Source: Gymnothorax reevesii
Taxonomy: Eukaryota > Chordata > Actinopteri > Anguilliformes > Muraenidae
DNA: 64,000 bases
NCBI GenBank assembly: GCA_029721435.1
Contig: CM056580.1
Location: 77,215,367-77,279,366, forward strand
Direction of reading: 5' to 3'
The translations under genes and the position numbers were made by a program. Shown piece after piece: positions 46,696 through 57,656 of this stretch. Position 1 is the first letter of the stretch; the number at the start of each line of letters is the position of its first letter. The notes under the pieces were generated by a model that was not told where the DNA came from, searched no databases, and was given only the letters and a program-made list of their open reading frames with translations.

Positions 46696-48010
46696 CCAGA
46701 CAGTATATTAAAGTTGGGTGATAAATTGAATTCCACTGATAAGATTTTATTTGAACCGGTAAACCTGGATATGGCATGCCTGCATTGTCCAGGCTGAAAA
46801 ACGCTTGTCTACACTTCCTCAGCCTGTACTCTACGTGGGCATCAGGACAACCATCACTGGATAGCATAACACCAAAGGTTTCTATCACATTCACATTTTC
46901 CATAGTGAAAATACAAAGTCGCCAATATGGCTCAGAGACAAACAAGTTTTTCCCGTAGATCATACATTTAGACTTTTTTATACCAAATTTGAAACGCCAC
47001 GTTGTAGAATAACTTTGACACATGTCAATCACTGACTGCAGCCCGGTCACAGTAGCACTGAACAAAGTCACATCGTCAGCGTATGCAAAAGAATTAAAGG
47101 AGTTATTTCCAATGCACAAACCGTTCTCAGATCTAAATAGATTAACAAGTAAATCATTAATGAATATGCTGAATAGACGCGGCGACAGAAGGCTACCCTG
47201 CCTCAAACCGCGTGATACTGTAAAGACCTTACTATATTCTTCATTCCATCTAACAGTGGCTTTCAAATTATTATACCATTCATATATGAGTATCCAATGA
47301 GAATCTGCGATGTTATTCCACAATTTATATAAAAGTGCACTATGCCATATACTGTCAAAACATTTTTCTGCGTCCAAACCACATATAAATCCTGGTGAGC
47401 TACGGGACTTAATGTATGAGGCGACATCATTTAAAAGCATACAACCAAATGCCGTACCCCTAGACTCTCTGAATCCAAATTGTGTTCTACAAGTGTAATC
47501 ATCTGGCAACATTAACATTTCAACAAGTGTTGTGTGCACAGAGCTAAGTGTAGTAGGCCTATACCTTTCTGACAAATTAGGGTTTAATGTTGGTTTTTTA
47601 AGAATCGGTACTATGACACCCAGCGTTAATACTGTAGGAACACACCCATGCCAGAGAATAGCAGAATAAATAGAAATGAGAGAGGAAATTAGATCACTAA
47701 CTTGATCAATAGATATATTAACAACTGGCAGAGAGCGAGATTTTAACATGTTATATATTTCAGTCACGCAATTAGTAATGCGTTGCTGTTCTTCAGGCAA
47801 TACACCGTTATCCTGCATGATAGAAGCATAATGATCGGCTATCTGATCAGTCGGGATGACAGCGGGCTTTTTCTTCTGCCGCTGGCCACGGATACTGTCC
47901 CAAAACAGTTTAAGATTAAAAGAGTTTAGGATTAAATTAGCTAACAAAAATAGTCTTAGCTGGGACCAGCTAGTATCTGACCTATTACGAAATGTATTTT
48001 CCCAACGCAA
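46664..48010 (-). pseudogene. LINE reverse transcriptase (APE-type non-LTR), interrupted
   Basis: 448-codon frame covering the RT: YRPTTLSSVHTTLVEML (motif 2 region), GFRESRGT, CGLDAEKCFDSIWH (catalytic motif A Asp), SRGLRQGSLLSPRLFSIFIN (motif B) and SFAYADDVTLF (motif C, A-D-D), then the thumb region TWRFKFGIKKSKCMIYG. It copies its own RNA into DNA at the target. At the 3' side the frame runs into the LTR element and ends there. At the 5' side one in-frame TGA (near 48020) separates it from more open sequence. Clade not determined; the style is closest to the jockey/Nimb/Ingi group. Confidence 0.85.
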
Positions 48011-48260
48011 AAAAAGTCAGACAAAGGCTTTATAATTGCTACATAATGATTGATGCTGTTTTTTACTGTATTTGCTATCTTTCCTTTACTCGCTTTGGCA
48101 TATCTCTGATCACGACTATAGCTTGACTTACCTCAAGTTCACAAGTGGTGACCGCAGTGCACATGATAGCTGGGCAAATATGCACACTTACAGTTGTAGA
48201 ATCTGGAGACATTCCTGCGTATGGCTGATAAGCTCGGACCAGAGCCTTGCCAAATAGCAA
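48011..48260 (-). pseudogene. Upstream LINE coding sequence, broken; 5' end uncertain
   Basis: The minus strand continues in frame past a stop for about 45 codons (SNYKAFV just before the stop), then changes frame. A 61-codon frame at 48075-48260 may be part of the same protein but shows no domain. The endonuclease region is not recognised, so the copy is probably 5'-truncated here. Confidence 0.4.
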
Positions 48261-50781
48261 TAAAACTTTTATGGCCTGCCCCCTAGGGGATGATCCCTTA
48301 GCCTGCCAGTGGTAGGTGTCAATGGTCTGTAGGTGTCCCTGGTTTTACTCTGTGGGGGGGGGGGGGGGGTGGGTGCAAAGCACTGGCTGACAGAATGCCC
48401 CTGTGGGAGTCATATTACTGTCCCCAGTCTTAAGTTAAAGTCCAGCTATATTAATGTGTTTAAAATAATCTAAACCTCTGGGAACTTCATAATATGCTTA
48501 CATGTTCAATATCCTACTAAGAAATAGCTTCTGTACTTATAACCCAATTTACTTAGACTTATAACCCAATTTACTTATACATCTTAAGACTTTTTCATGA
48601 CAACTGCATCATATTACTACATATTCATATCATGTTTGGTCTTGTTATTCTCAGGGGAATCCAAGGAGTTGAATGGAGTATGTTTAATTCCCATTGAAAT
48701 TATGGTTCATTCCCTTTTGGAAACTCCTGAAAATTGGTCAGAACCCACTAGGGTAATCGCCCTATTCTCCTCTCTCTGCTAGATTTTTTTATTACATCCT
48801 CCAAATGGTGGAAGCCCAAAAACCAGATTTGACTCTCTTCCAGGGTGTTTATGGCCATGCCGCCTGGATCAAAGATGTGGTTTAGCTTAAAGGAAAGAGA
48901 ATCAATCCATTCTGGGAGAATCGTATCTGATCTCTCCCTGTGCACATAAGTGCGTGTATAGTACCCAATCCATTCTGGAAGCTCACACCTGACTTCCCAC
49001 TCTTCAGTCCGTGCGTATTCTAGCTTAGTGAGGTTTTGTAATTCGGACTTCCCGCAAGTCTATTTCTGCGTAGCTTTTTCCTCCAGGTATGACTTTATTC
49101 TCTCTTTCTCAATGATGTGCAACTTGTAATTAGCTCAATGTTGATTTGTTTGATTTAAGCTCTTGCCTACATAAATAAGTTATTGTTATTCTTGTTAAGC
49201 TTGCATGGTCTCAGTGACTCTTAGGACATGTACATTCTTTCTAGCCCCGTTGCGGCGGATACCTACGGGTTTAATCCCAACCGCGGACTGACTGGCCAGC
49301 GGCCCGGTATGGGAATTTTTTTTATTAAGTTGGAGAGACAATCATGATCTACTTACATAAAGGGTTTATGTATTGCTGGTTCTGGGATTTTAGCCTTTAG
49401 GAACCCCATGGACGAAAAGTGATGACTGACTTCCAACCTCAAATCTTAGCAACAAACCTGGGATCCAGACATGTAGTTAAACCTGGGAAAATTCATGGAA
49501 GGACAGCGGTTGTCTTAAGAGTTCGAGGTATAATCGACCTGAGATTCACGCATGTGTCCCTAAACTATAAATTCTAATTCTAATTTGGAGTCAGATATTT
49601 CATGAAAATATAACTAAATTTGGTATTCTAAATTTACTATGGAGTCAGATTAACTATAACAGTTGTGCTTTTGAGCCCCGTTCTTCGAACGGATAAAAAA
49701 ATATCCATTTTATTCTGATTCTGTATTCTTTCAAACTGCAATAAAGAAAACATGAAAATGATACATTTAGACATTTATTTTATTACATTTTGTCTACTTG
49801 CGGCAGTGATTTTCTTCTGAATTTACCAAAAAGTTAGCATTCCCACGCAACGAACAGAACTTCGCCTCTTCACTGAAGTCTGTCATGTCCGGTACCCTTG
49901 TAAAGCTCTGATTCTCTGGCACAACGCTGTGTAATCCAAATAAGGGCATTTTCTTTCTGTCAGCTACCAATTGTGAAAGTTCATAGGGGGATTTAAAGCG
50001 AATGAAAAATCTCATTGGCTACTGCTGGTTTCTGCTAACGTGATTCGCTCAGATGCATCACGTGGTGCGCTCTGCAACTTTCGTCTTTAGCTTGCCGTGG
50101 AACCTTGGCTGCGTCTGATAATTGCGTTCCATGGTCTAATTCCGAACCACTTTTCTTTAACCTCTGTGTAAAACGTCATGAGATAAAGGAAAGGTGTAAA
50201 GGGGACTCTTTTACAACTTAGGGAGAGAACCACGCTCATAAGAGAATCCGAATGCACTTACACTGTGCACAGTGATCACCCACCTCCTGCCCATCATGTT
50301 TGTTTGTTTGAGATTTGGTGGTGTGTTCGCCTTCCCGTGCCGTGGTCAGCAATTTCTCAATCAACGCAATGCAAGTGTTCCACGATCGTTCAAGTTGTTT
50401 AAATCAAATAGGACCATTTGAAACGTTTTTTTATGCAATTCCATTTCTTTCAACCCCTGAGTAAAGAAAAGCGTGAAATGTCTGGAGTCCCAATTATTTC
50501 CATGTTACTAGTGGTGAAATCCGCCGAAACACATGTGAAACTGATAAACCTCCAATTCCGCCTGAGGGTCTCTTACAAATGTGCTGGTTGAATGGTTGCT
50601 GACATGAATATGACACTTAAACAGCCGAATGCGTGAAAGTAGTAGCCTTTTGTCCTAATTGTGCTGCGCTGTGTCAATAAACATTGATACAGAAAATTAT
50701 GGGTTCAGCAGCAGTTTATTGCTCGAGTGCAGTAATTGCAAAAGGGACTCCAGTGCAGATGAAGCGTCTTTACATCTACAC
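48261..50781. other. Intergenic DNA, no gene recognised
   Basis: Contains a 16-nt G-run at 48354-48369, a small GC-rich patch at 49250-49310 and the dispersed repeat at 50345-50560. No domain-bearing frame. Confidence 0.5.
50345..50560. repeat. Dispersed repeat, paralogue of 63150-63345
   Basis: Shares CCATTTGAAACGTTTT, ATGCAATTC, AGTAAAG, ACTAGTGGTGAAATCC versus ATTAGTGGGGAAATCC, and GTGAAACTGAT in the same order and spacing with the inverted-repeat element at 63035-63370, but without a clear opposite arm. Confidence 0.7.
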
Positions 50782-51229
50782 CAGTGGTTTTCAACGTTGT
50801 TCATGGGGACCCACTGTGTATGCTGGCTTTGGTTCTAACCACAGTTGAAATCGCAGGATTTTAACGAGCTGTTCATTAGTCTTAATTAAGTGTATTTAAT
50901 GCTTAGAGCAGTTATTTGCCCTCTTTATTCACAAGATAAGAGAAATATCCATGTTTACCATCCAGAATAAAAAAATGCCATACCCACATTGCTATGCATT
51001 GGAAATAACAACATAAAATGAGAGAAAACAATGTAACTAATCAAATTAAAGATGTACTTGTTTCCTACTTGGTGAAAACTAATTGGCACATCAAGACAAA
51101 TTTATTCGACAAGCAAATGGTTAAGAGTCAAACCAGCTTTGTGTTAATCTAATTAATTTTTTGAGAGAACTTGAACTTGAAACAGTTGTGTCCCTCAGCC
51201 CAGGTTTACTGAGTTCTTCAGTGTCTAAT

Positions 51230-51946
51230 TGTCCCCCGTCGCCCCGCGGAACGGGGGACATAGAAATGCTGTTCGTCCGTCCGTGCGTCCGTCCGTCTGG
51301 GAACAGTGTACTCGCAATAACTTTTGACAGCTTTGACGGAGGATCACCAAATTCACACCACATATGCCTCTCATGAAGGCCTTGCTCAAGTTCAATGATG
51401 ATTGACCTTGACCTAGTTTTCAAGGTCACTGAGCAAAAACATGTAAAGAACACTGTACTCGCAATAACTTTTGACAGCTTTGATGGAGGATCACCAAATT
51501 CACACCACATATGCCTCTCATGAAGGCCTTGCTCTAGTTCAATGATGAGTGACCTTCACCTAGTTTTCAAGGTCACTGAGCAAAAAGATGTGAGGAACAC
51601 TGTACTTGCAATAACTTTTGACAGCTTTGATAGAGGATCACCAAATTCATATTACATTCTTATTGGTTTGTTAGGTTGATCTCCGCCATGGGCACAAAAC
51701 TATGCCTTGGCGATGCGTCCATCATCCACAAGTCACGAGAATTGTAATCTCTCTCATAACCCATGGTTATATTTAGCTCATATCACAATGATCCATCCCT
51801 CGTCCATCTCTCTGTTCAACCAATGACCAATGACCTACACTATCATTGTACTTCAAATTATTAGTGGTAAAGTGCACCACATGATTTTCAGCCATCAAAA
51901 CAGTTTTTGCCACGTTTCTGGTGGTTCACTTCTGCGACGGGGGACA
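51230..51946. mobile_element. GC-capped short-TIR element with 147-bp tandem core
   Basis: TGTCCCCCGTCGC (51230-51242) and GCGACGGGGGACA (51934-51946) are perfect 13-bp inverted ends. Next to the left end is an imperfect GTCC/CGTC run (51269-51298). Units starting GAACASTGTACTYGCAATAA recur at 51301, 51448 and 51595, i.e. every 147 bp, with the third incomplete. About 290 bp of non-repeated sequence follows. No coding capacity. I cannot place it in a named superfamily. Confidence 0.75.
51301..51660. repeat. 147-bp tandem repeats, about 2.4 units
   Basis: Each unit contains CTTTTGACAGCTTTGA, GGATCACCAAATTCA, CATATGCCTCTCATGAAGGC and TTTTCAAGGTCACTGAGCAA in the same order. The units differ by scattered substitutions only. 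Confidence 0.92.
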
Positions 51947-52250
51947 CAAGGCCTTCAGGCCAGCAGGCCATATTTTGATCAGTTTCAAATGTTACAATGC
52001 TGGAAATTTCTTGCAGTATAGAAATAAAACCATAATCTCCGAGGATATTTTATTCTTCATAGCATGTATGGATGCTTCTTTTAAACATCTGGCTAAAAAC
52101 AGCAAGTAACAACGCTAAATATGAAAAACAACTAAGACAAAAAAGACATTAACAACTTGTTAAAATCCTGTGATAACAATTGTGGTTGGAACAAAAATCA
52201 GCATACACAGTGGGTCCCAAGGAACGACGTTGAAGACCACTGATCTACAT

Positions 52251-53164
52251 GATTCTAGAGTGAGGGTAGAAGTGTTGTCGCGTTTGACGTGAGTTTTGTC
52301 TGCAAGTTTGTGCAGTGTATGCCAATATGTTTATTAGTTGAATAACTACAGCTGTAGGCCTTAGATGCCTGTCATGTTATTAAATGATCAATTTTCATCA
52401 GCTTAAAATATGCCACATTACTATTTATATGGGCTTGAACATTTATTCTGTTTGTGAGCAATTGTTTCCAACAGAAATGCATTAAATTCCCCTATGTAAA
52501 TCTTTGAATGCCGTTTTCTCAAAACAAGTTTTTTGTCATACTCCAAGTCTAACATCTCTGCCTCTGTAGGACCTATGTACAAAAGTATACCAAACTTTGC
52601 AGTTATACACTTAGCAATATTCTGAAGATATTTTCAGAGGGATTTGTTAATCTATCATCCCTAGCCTGATTTATGAAACATTTTATTCCCAAAAATATGG
52701 CGAAAATGGATTTTTTGAGGCCATGGACAGCATATTTTGATTTTCTCAGTAATAAAAGCAGACATCCTTAAATCCCTCGGTAAATGTTTTTTCATCTTAT
52801 ATGTTAACAAAATGAAAAAAGAATTTTGCACCTGACTTCATCAGATGTTTAGATTTATCTTCCTAGGATATATGCAAATTAGCACATATTTAATGGGATA
52901 ATGCCTGATTTGCATATTTAAACATAAAAATTTCAAAAACTTGTAATACAATTTTTTTTCACACTATTGCAAGTAATCAACTGAGGAGGTTTCATGATGA
53001 TATCTATTATTTAAAATTTTTACCCTATTCACCTGTAGTGTCTCGCCTTAATGCCAGCCAAAAGAACATGTGGAGCTTTCGCCCTCTGCAATGTCCGTCT
53101 TTGGTACTGTTTTGTGGGGATTTACACAGTGATCCACTGCTCAACCATAAATAAACAAGTCTCA
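52251..53164. other. Intergenic DNA, no gene recognised
   Basis: AT-rich sequence with no open frame or repeat of note. Confidence 0.5.
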
Positions 53165-53452
53165 CAATGAAAATTGCAGAAAAATGTAACCTTCAACTCA
53201 AGTGAATTGTAAGGGGAAAAAAAATCCCTGACTAAGAATTAATTATTTTTCATAAAATAATCTGTTCCGCAATTATTGGCACCCCTAGCAATTCCGAGGA
53301 ATTAAATGTGATTGAAGTATTTCTGTCATTTCTACAGTAGTTTACAAAGTTGATCAGAGTATCTCGGAACATTTAATTAGCAAATCATCACTTCCTGTTT
53401 CCCTTGGGTATAAATATGACACAGAGGCCATTTCTCTTATCCACTCTTCAAC

Positions 53453-54120
53453 ATGGGCAAGACAAAAGAACACACCATTCAAGTAAGGCAGATGTGTGTC
53501 GACCTTCACAAGTCAGGCAATGGCTACAAGGAAATAGCCACTCGCCTGCACCTTCCCATATCTACTGGCAGAGGAATCATTAAGAAGTTTAAAACAACTG
53601 TAACAGTGGTAAACAAGCCTGGACGAGGACACAAGGTTATTTTGCCACCACACACAGTGAGGAAGAATATTGGATATTATTGAATATTATTATAATATTG
53701 GTAAGAGAAATAAAAAGTTCTCCAAAGCTCACAGTTAAAGAATTGCAACAAACAGTTGCATCTTGGGGTCACAAAGTCTCCAAAACAACCATCGAGCGCT
53801 ATCTACATGCCAACAAGCTATTGGGAGGCATGCACGGAAAAAACCTTTTCTCACTCACAATCATAAACGCAAATGTCTGGAGTTCGCTAAGTGGTACTGG
53901 GACTTCAACTGGGTCAGATGAGACCAAGATAGAGTGTTTGCTGCCAAAAAGCTCTATGTGGGTCTGGAAGAACATAAAAGATGAGGATGCAGAAAAGCAC
54001 CTCATGCCCACTGTGAAGTATGGGGGAGGATCGGTGATGCTGTGGGCCTGTCTCTCTTCCAGAGGCTCTGGGAACCTCGTTAGGGTGCATGGCAACATGA
54101 ACACTTTGAAATACCATTTT
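53453..54120 (+). pseudogene. Tc1 transposase, N-terminal two thirds, frame-broken
   Basis: Starts MGKTKEHTIQVRQMCVDLHK, a standard Tc1 start with paired-type helix-turn-helix (GNGYKEIATRLHLPISTGRG) and the GRP-like hook (NKPGRGHKV). A small A/T-rich insertion near 53665-53700 shifts the frame. The second piece (53680-54126) carries the second helix-turn-helix (LTVKELQQTVASWGHKVS), the first catalytic Asp in SDETKIE and GGGSVMLWACLSSRG. It is interrupted by the LINE tail after NMNTLKY. Confidence 0.88.
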
Positions 54121-54126
54121 AAATAA

Positions 54127-55990
54127 CATAACATAACATAACATGAATGGCAAGAACAGGCCTTTCAGCCCAACTATGCTCGCCAGTTTCTTTATACTAT
54201 TGTGAATATATCCCTTCAGATACTCAATGACTCAATGGTATCTAGCTTTAGGTCAAGCCTGCTCTTGAAAACCCCCAAGGTCTCTGCCTCAACAATATGG
54301 TCAGGTAAGCTATTCCACATTGAAATTACTCTTTGGGTGAAGAAATATTTCCGAATATCAGTGCTAAATTTACCTTTGGTCAACTTCCATTTGTGACCCC
54401 GAGTTCTACTCACAACACTTGGCTGAAGGAATCCTACATAATTCACTTTGTTAATATTAACATATTTAAAGACCTCAATCAAATCATCCCTGAGTCTCCT
54501 TTTCCTAAGGCAAAAGAGATTAAACATCTTCAGCCCATTCTCGAAGCTTTCATACTTTATAACTGGAATAAGCTTGGTGGCTCTTCTCTGAACTTTCTCT
54601 AGAGCCTCTATATCTTTCTTAAAGTATGGTCCCCAGAACTGTACACAATACTTCAGGTGTGGTCCAACGAACGTGTCGTACAAAAGAAGCATCACCTCCT
54701 TAGATTTGTACTCAATACTTTTGGCAATGTATCCTAGCATCCGATTAGCTTTTTTAACCGCTACAGCACAATGGCTAGAACCTGTGAGGGTTTGGTTAAC
54801 AATCACTCCCAGGTCTTTCTCTTGTGCAGCACATTCCAGTTTTAAACCTCCCATGAAGTAATCCCGTCTAATGTTTTTATTACCAACATGTACAACTTTA
54901 CATTTTGCTACATTAAATTCCATTTGCCACATTTCTGCCCAATTCTGAATTCTATCCAAATCGTCCTGAATCACTTTAGTGGACCCTAAACTGTTTGCCA
55001 AACCCCCCAATTTAGTATCATCTGCAAATTTAACCAATCTGCTCTCAATATTCCTATCAAGGTCATTAATGTAAATGAGTTTTTTTTTGACCACAGCCCG
55101 CATTTTACAGTATTCAGCCTTAGTATTCTCATTGTTATCCTTTATATACATCTTATAAAGATTTCCCCTCAAAATCCGACAAATACTTTTGGTCATCCAC
55201 TGAGGATTTTGCTTTTTCAGCTTACTTTTGGACACCTTCGGAATGAATCTGCATTGTGATTCAAGTAAAACCCCCCTTAATCTTTCCCACATCTCATTTA
55301 CGGACTTACAGTCCAGGAGTGTCTCCCATTTTATTTCAGCTAGGTATGAGCGCATGCTGTCAAAGTTTGCTTGCCTAAAATTGAACATTTTTATTTTAGA
55401 ATACACGTTCTTAACTTCCCATGAAACATCAAAGTTAACAGCAGAGTGATCACTTGTCCCAAGTGGCTCCAGGACCTCAACATTGCGAATTCTATCAGGG
55501 TCATTACAGAGCACTAAATCTAGAATTGCCTTCTCTCTGGTAGGTTTATTAACATACTGCACCAAGAAATGATCATTTATAACATCTAGAAATTCTTCCT
55601 CCCTCCTACCCTGTCCTTTCACCATTTCCCAATTGATACCAGGATAATTTAAGTCTCCCATGATAATAGTCCCACCACCACTACAAGCTTGCGTAATCCT
55701 CCTAAAAAGCATTTCATTGATTGTACTGTTCAAAGCTGGCGGTCGATAGCATACACCTATGTTTAAACCTGTCTCTTGTTTGCCAATGAGCCTGACCCAG
55801 ATATCTTCACAGGACAAGGAATGTTCAATTTCGGGAATTTCCTGTACATTAATGTTTTCGTTCACATACAGTGCTACGCCCCCTTCTCGCCTATTATACC
55901 TATGCTTCCTAAAGAGCTTATAACCTTCTATATTATATTCATCTCTATCCTCATCACATAGCCATGTCTCTGTAATCCTAACTATGTCAT
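54127..55990 (-). mobile_element. CR1/L2-like LINE, 5'-truncated, RT core deleted
   Basis: Minus-strand LINE with a 3' tail of ATGTT repeats (plus 54124-54145, AACATAACATAAC). It encodes endonuclease plus the last part of RT. It lies in Tc1 transposase coding sequence. The 5' end is truncated within the endonuclease near 55990. A target duplication was not identified. Confidence 0.85.
54216..55865 (-). CDS. LINE ORF2 remnant: endonuclease fused in frame to RT C-terminus
   Basis: 549 codons, open further upstream to the 5' truncation (REGGVALYV precedes). The endonuclease is recognisable by GVCYRPPAL, IIMGDLNYPGINW (catalytic Asp and Asn) and GTSDHSAVNF (catalytic Asp-His). After MRAVVKKKL the frame jumps directly to YINDLDRNIESRLVKFADD, so RT motifs 0-B are missing while the F-A-D-D catalytic motif and the downstream region (EKDLGVIV, HLKYCVQFWGPYF, RDDLIEVFKYVN) remain. 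The join is at a poly-A run near 55080, and it is in frame. It cannot reverse transcribe. The start is the tool-style GTG; the true start is lost. Confidence 0.88.
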   Translation of the reverse strand: MNENINVQEIPEIEHSLSCEDIWVRLIGKQETGLNIGVCYRPPALNSTINEMLFRRITQACSGGGTIIMGDLNYPGINWEMVKGQGRREEEFLDVINDHFLVQYVNKPTREKAILDLVLCNDPDRIRNVEVLEPLGTSDHSAVNFDVSWEVKNVYSKIKMFNFRQANFDSMRSYLAEIKWETLLDCKSVNEMWERLRGVLLESQCRFIPKVSKSKLKKQNPQWMTKSICRILRGNLYKMYIKDNNENTKAEYCKMRAVVKKKLIYINDLDRNIESRLVKFADDTKLGGLANSLGSTKVIQDDLDRIQNWAEMWQMEFNVAKCKVVHVGNKNIRRDYFMGGLKLECAAQEKDLGVIVNQTLTGSSHCAVAVKKANRMLGYIAKSIEYKSKEVMLLLYDTFVGPHLKYCVQFWGPYFKKDIEALEKVQRRATKLIPVIKYESFENGLKMFNLFCLRKRRLRDDLIEVFKYVNINKVNYVGFLQPSVVSRTRGHKWKLTKGKFSTDIRKYFFTQRVISMWNSLPDHIVEAETLGVFKSRLDLKLDTIESLSI

Positions 55991-56002
55991 AGCCCTCTAA
56001 AA

Positions 56003-56352
56003 ATCTGGTGGCCTCTGCCCGAAAGCTGAAGATGGGTCGTCACTGGGCCTTTCAGCAAGATAATGACCCTAAACATGTGGCCAAATCTACACAGAAATGG
56101 TTCACCAGACGCAGAATCAAGCTCCTCCCATGGCCATCTCAGTCCCCAGACATCAACCCCATTGAAAACCTGTGGAGTGAGCTGAAGAGGAGAGTGCAGA
56201 GGAGAGGACCCAGGTTGCTGGATGATTTAGAGAGATTGCGCAAAGAGGAATGGTCAAAAATCCCTCTTTCTGTATTTTCACATCTTGTGAAACATTATAG
56301 GAGAAGATTAGGTGCTCTTTTGTTGGCAAAAGGGGGTTGTACAAAGTATTAA
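56003..56352 (+). pseudogene. Tc1 transposase, C-terminal third
   Basis: Resumes after the LINE with LVASARKLKMG, then FQQDNDPKHVAKST (second catalytic Asp), SPDINPIENLWSELKRRVQ (catalytic Glu) and the same 40-residue C-terminus as the fragment at 17907-18104 (HYRRRLGALLLAKGGCTKY). The frame is clean to its TAA stop at 56350. Confidence 0.92.
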
Positions 56353-56577
56353 CATCAGGGGTGATAATAATTGTGGCACACATGATTTGATATAAAAGAA
56401 TTATTTCTTAATGTGGGATTTTTTTCCCACTTGAATTAAAGGTTGGATTTTCCTCTTTATTTGGTCCTTTATTATTTAGAAAAAAACTGAATTTATTGGA
56501 AGCTAAAGAACACATCTTAACCAGGGGTGCCAGTAATTATGGAGGGCGCTGTGTATATCTAAATATATATTTGCATA

Positions 56578-56690
56578 TTTTTTCAGTGCTTTGCTTCTAA
56601 GATCGTTTTGAATTTTTAATTCATCATTTCTCCACAACATGAAAATGTGACTCTGATCATTTTCCCATTCTGGTCCTCATATATAAAGAA
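56578..56690. repeat. Partial copy of the AT-rich MITE at 41646-41929
   Basis: Shares CAGTGCTTTG, TCTAAGATSRTTT, AATTTTTAATTCAT, TTTCTCCACAAC and ATGTGACTCTGATCATTTT in order with 41838-41912. Its other half is missing; it abuts the right end of the Tc1 element. Confidence 0.75.
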
Positions 56691-57651
56691 ATATGCTTGC
56701 ATTGACAATATTGGATTTAATAGAAGTTAAGATACAGTAGTGTTAAGTGATGATAATAGACCTGTTTAAAAGGGGTCCCCCTAATATATTAATTCTCTAT
56801 ACTATATGAAAATATAGTATAGAGAATTATAATATAATTATAATATAAAATATAATATAAGAGACTGGTTCACTGAAATCTAGTGGCAATAGAGATGCAC
56901 AACAAAAATAAGTGCCTCTGATCTTCGTTATCTTTGCATGACAAGAAAATAAAAAAATAAAATAAAATCAGCGATTGACAACATGAAAACTTCATGATTA
57001 TATTAATAGCACCAGAAGTGAAGTTATGAAAGTGTCAAGATCTAATATTTCCAGACACCTGTGTGAAAATGATCAAATTGGTCATGTTCTTGCCAAAAGC
57101 TGGTAACATCAAAAAAAGACTGGTGTTCGCCAAGAAATTCAAGGATTGGACACCATAGCTGTTGTCACAATCTGTCGACTTCAAGCAAAAGACCGATATT
57201 GACTCAACATGCTTTAAACATTGATATTTCACCCTTGATGAAAATGAGCATGCAAATCAAAAAGGACAACATTGTATCAATGTTATGTTGCCTGTTTGCT
57301 CCACTTTTCTTGTCTCAAAAAAAAAAGCATTTTTTTAAAGAATTTGTTTGACTTTGCATCATTTCAGTATTTGCTGCATGCTTCCTGTTCATAGGTTTGT
57401 GTTGTATTTGTGTTGTAGCGTTTCTCTGGCTGGGAATATTTTGTTCTGTTGTGTATTTGCCCTTGTAGGTTATCTTATCTAAGATTTTGCATACAGAGAA
57501 AATGTTTCCGGCATGAGATGAATAATTATTCATCATTCATTATTAACTGTTATGCATCATGTCATGCGACTGTGTTCCGTTGTTGCACAAACACCTCAAC
57601 CCATTAATCCAAAAGTTGATGACTTGATTAAATGTAAATGTAATGAACATC
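56691..57651. other. Intergenic DNA with one perfect AT hairpin
   Basis: AATTCTCTATACTATAT (56791-56807) and its exact complement (56812-56828) form a 17-bp hairpin with a 4-nt loop. No gene recognised in the rest. Confidence 0.55.
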
Positions 57652-57656
57652 TCCCC

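Larger units (their letters stand above)
50782..52242. mobile_element. hAT-type non-autonomous element with 8-bp target duplication
   Basis: Ends CAGTGGTTTTCAACG and CGTTGAAGACCACTG are inverted repeats that continue for about 85 bp (GGGACCCACTGTGTATGCTG near both ends). ATCTACAC (50774-50781) and ATCTACAT (52243-52250) form the 8-bp target duplication with one change. The 1461-bp body has no transposase and includes a nested GC-capped element at 51230-51946. Confidence 0.9.
53165..56551 (+). mobile_element. Tc1 element (second family) split by a LINE
   Basis: The left terminal region (53165-53300, with CGCAATTATTGGCACCCCTAG) and right terminal region (56360-56551, ending GGAGGGCGCTG) belong to the family at 17689. 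The transposase starts at 53453 and resumes at about 56003 after the LINE. Without the 1.87-kb insert the element would be about 1.5 kb, normal for Tc1. The far left end is worn. Confidence 0.85.
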
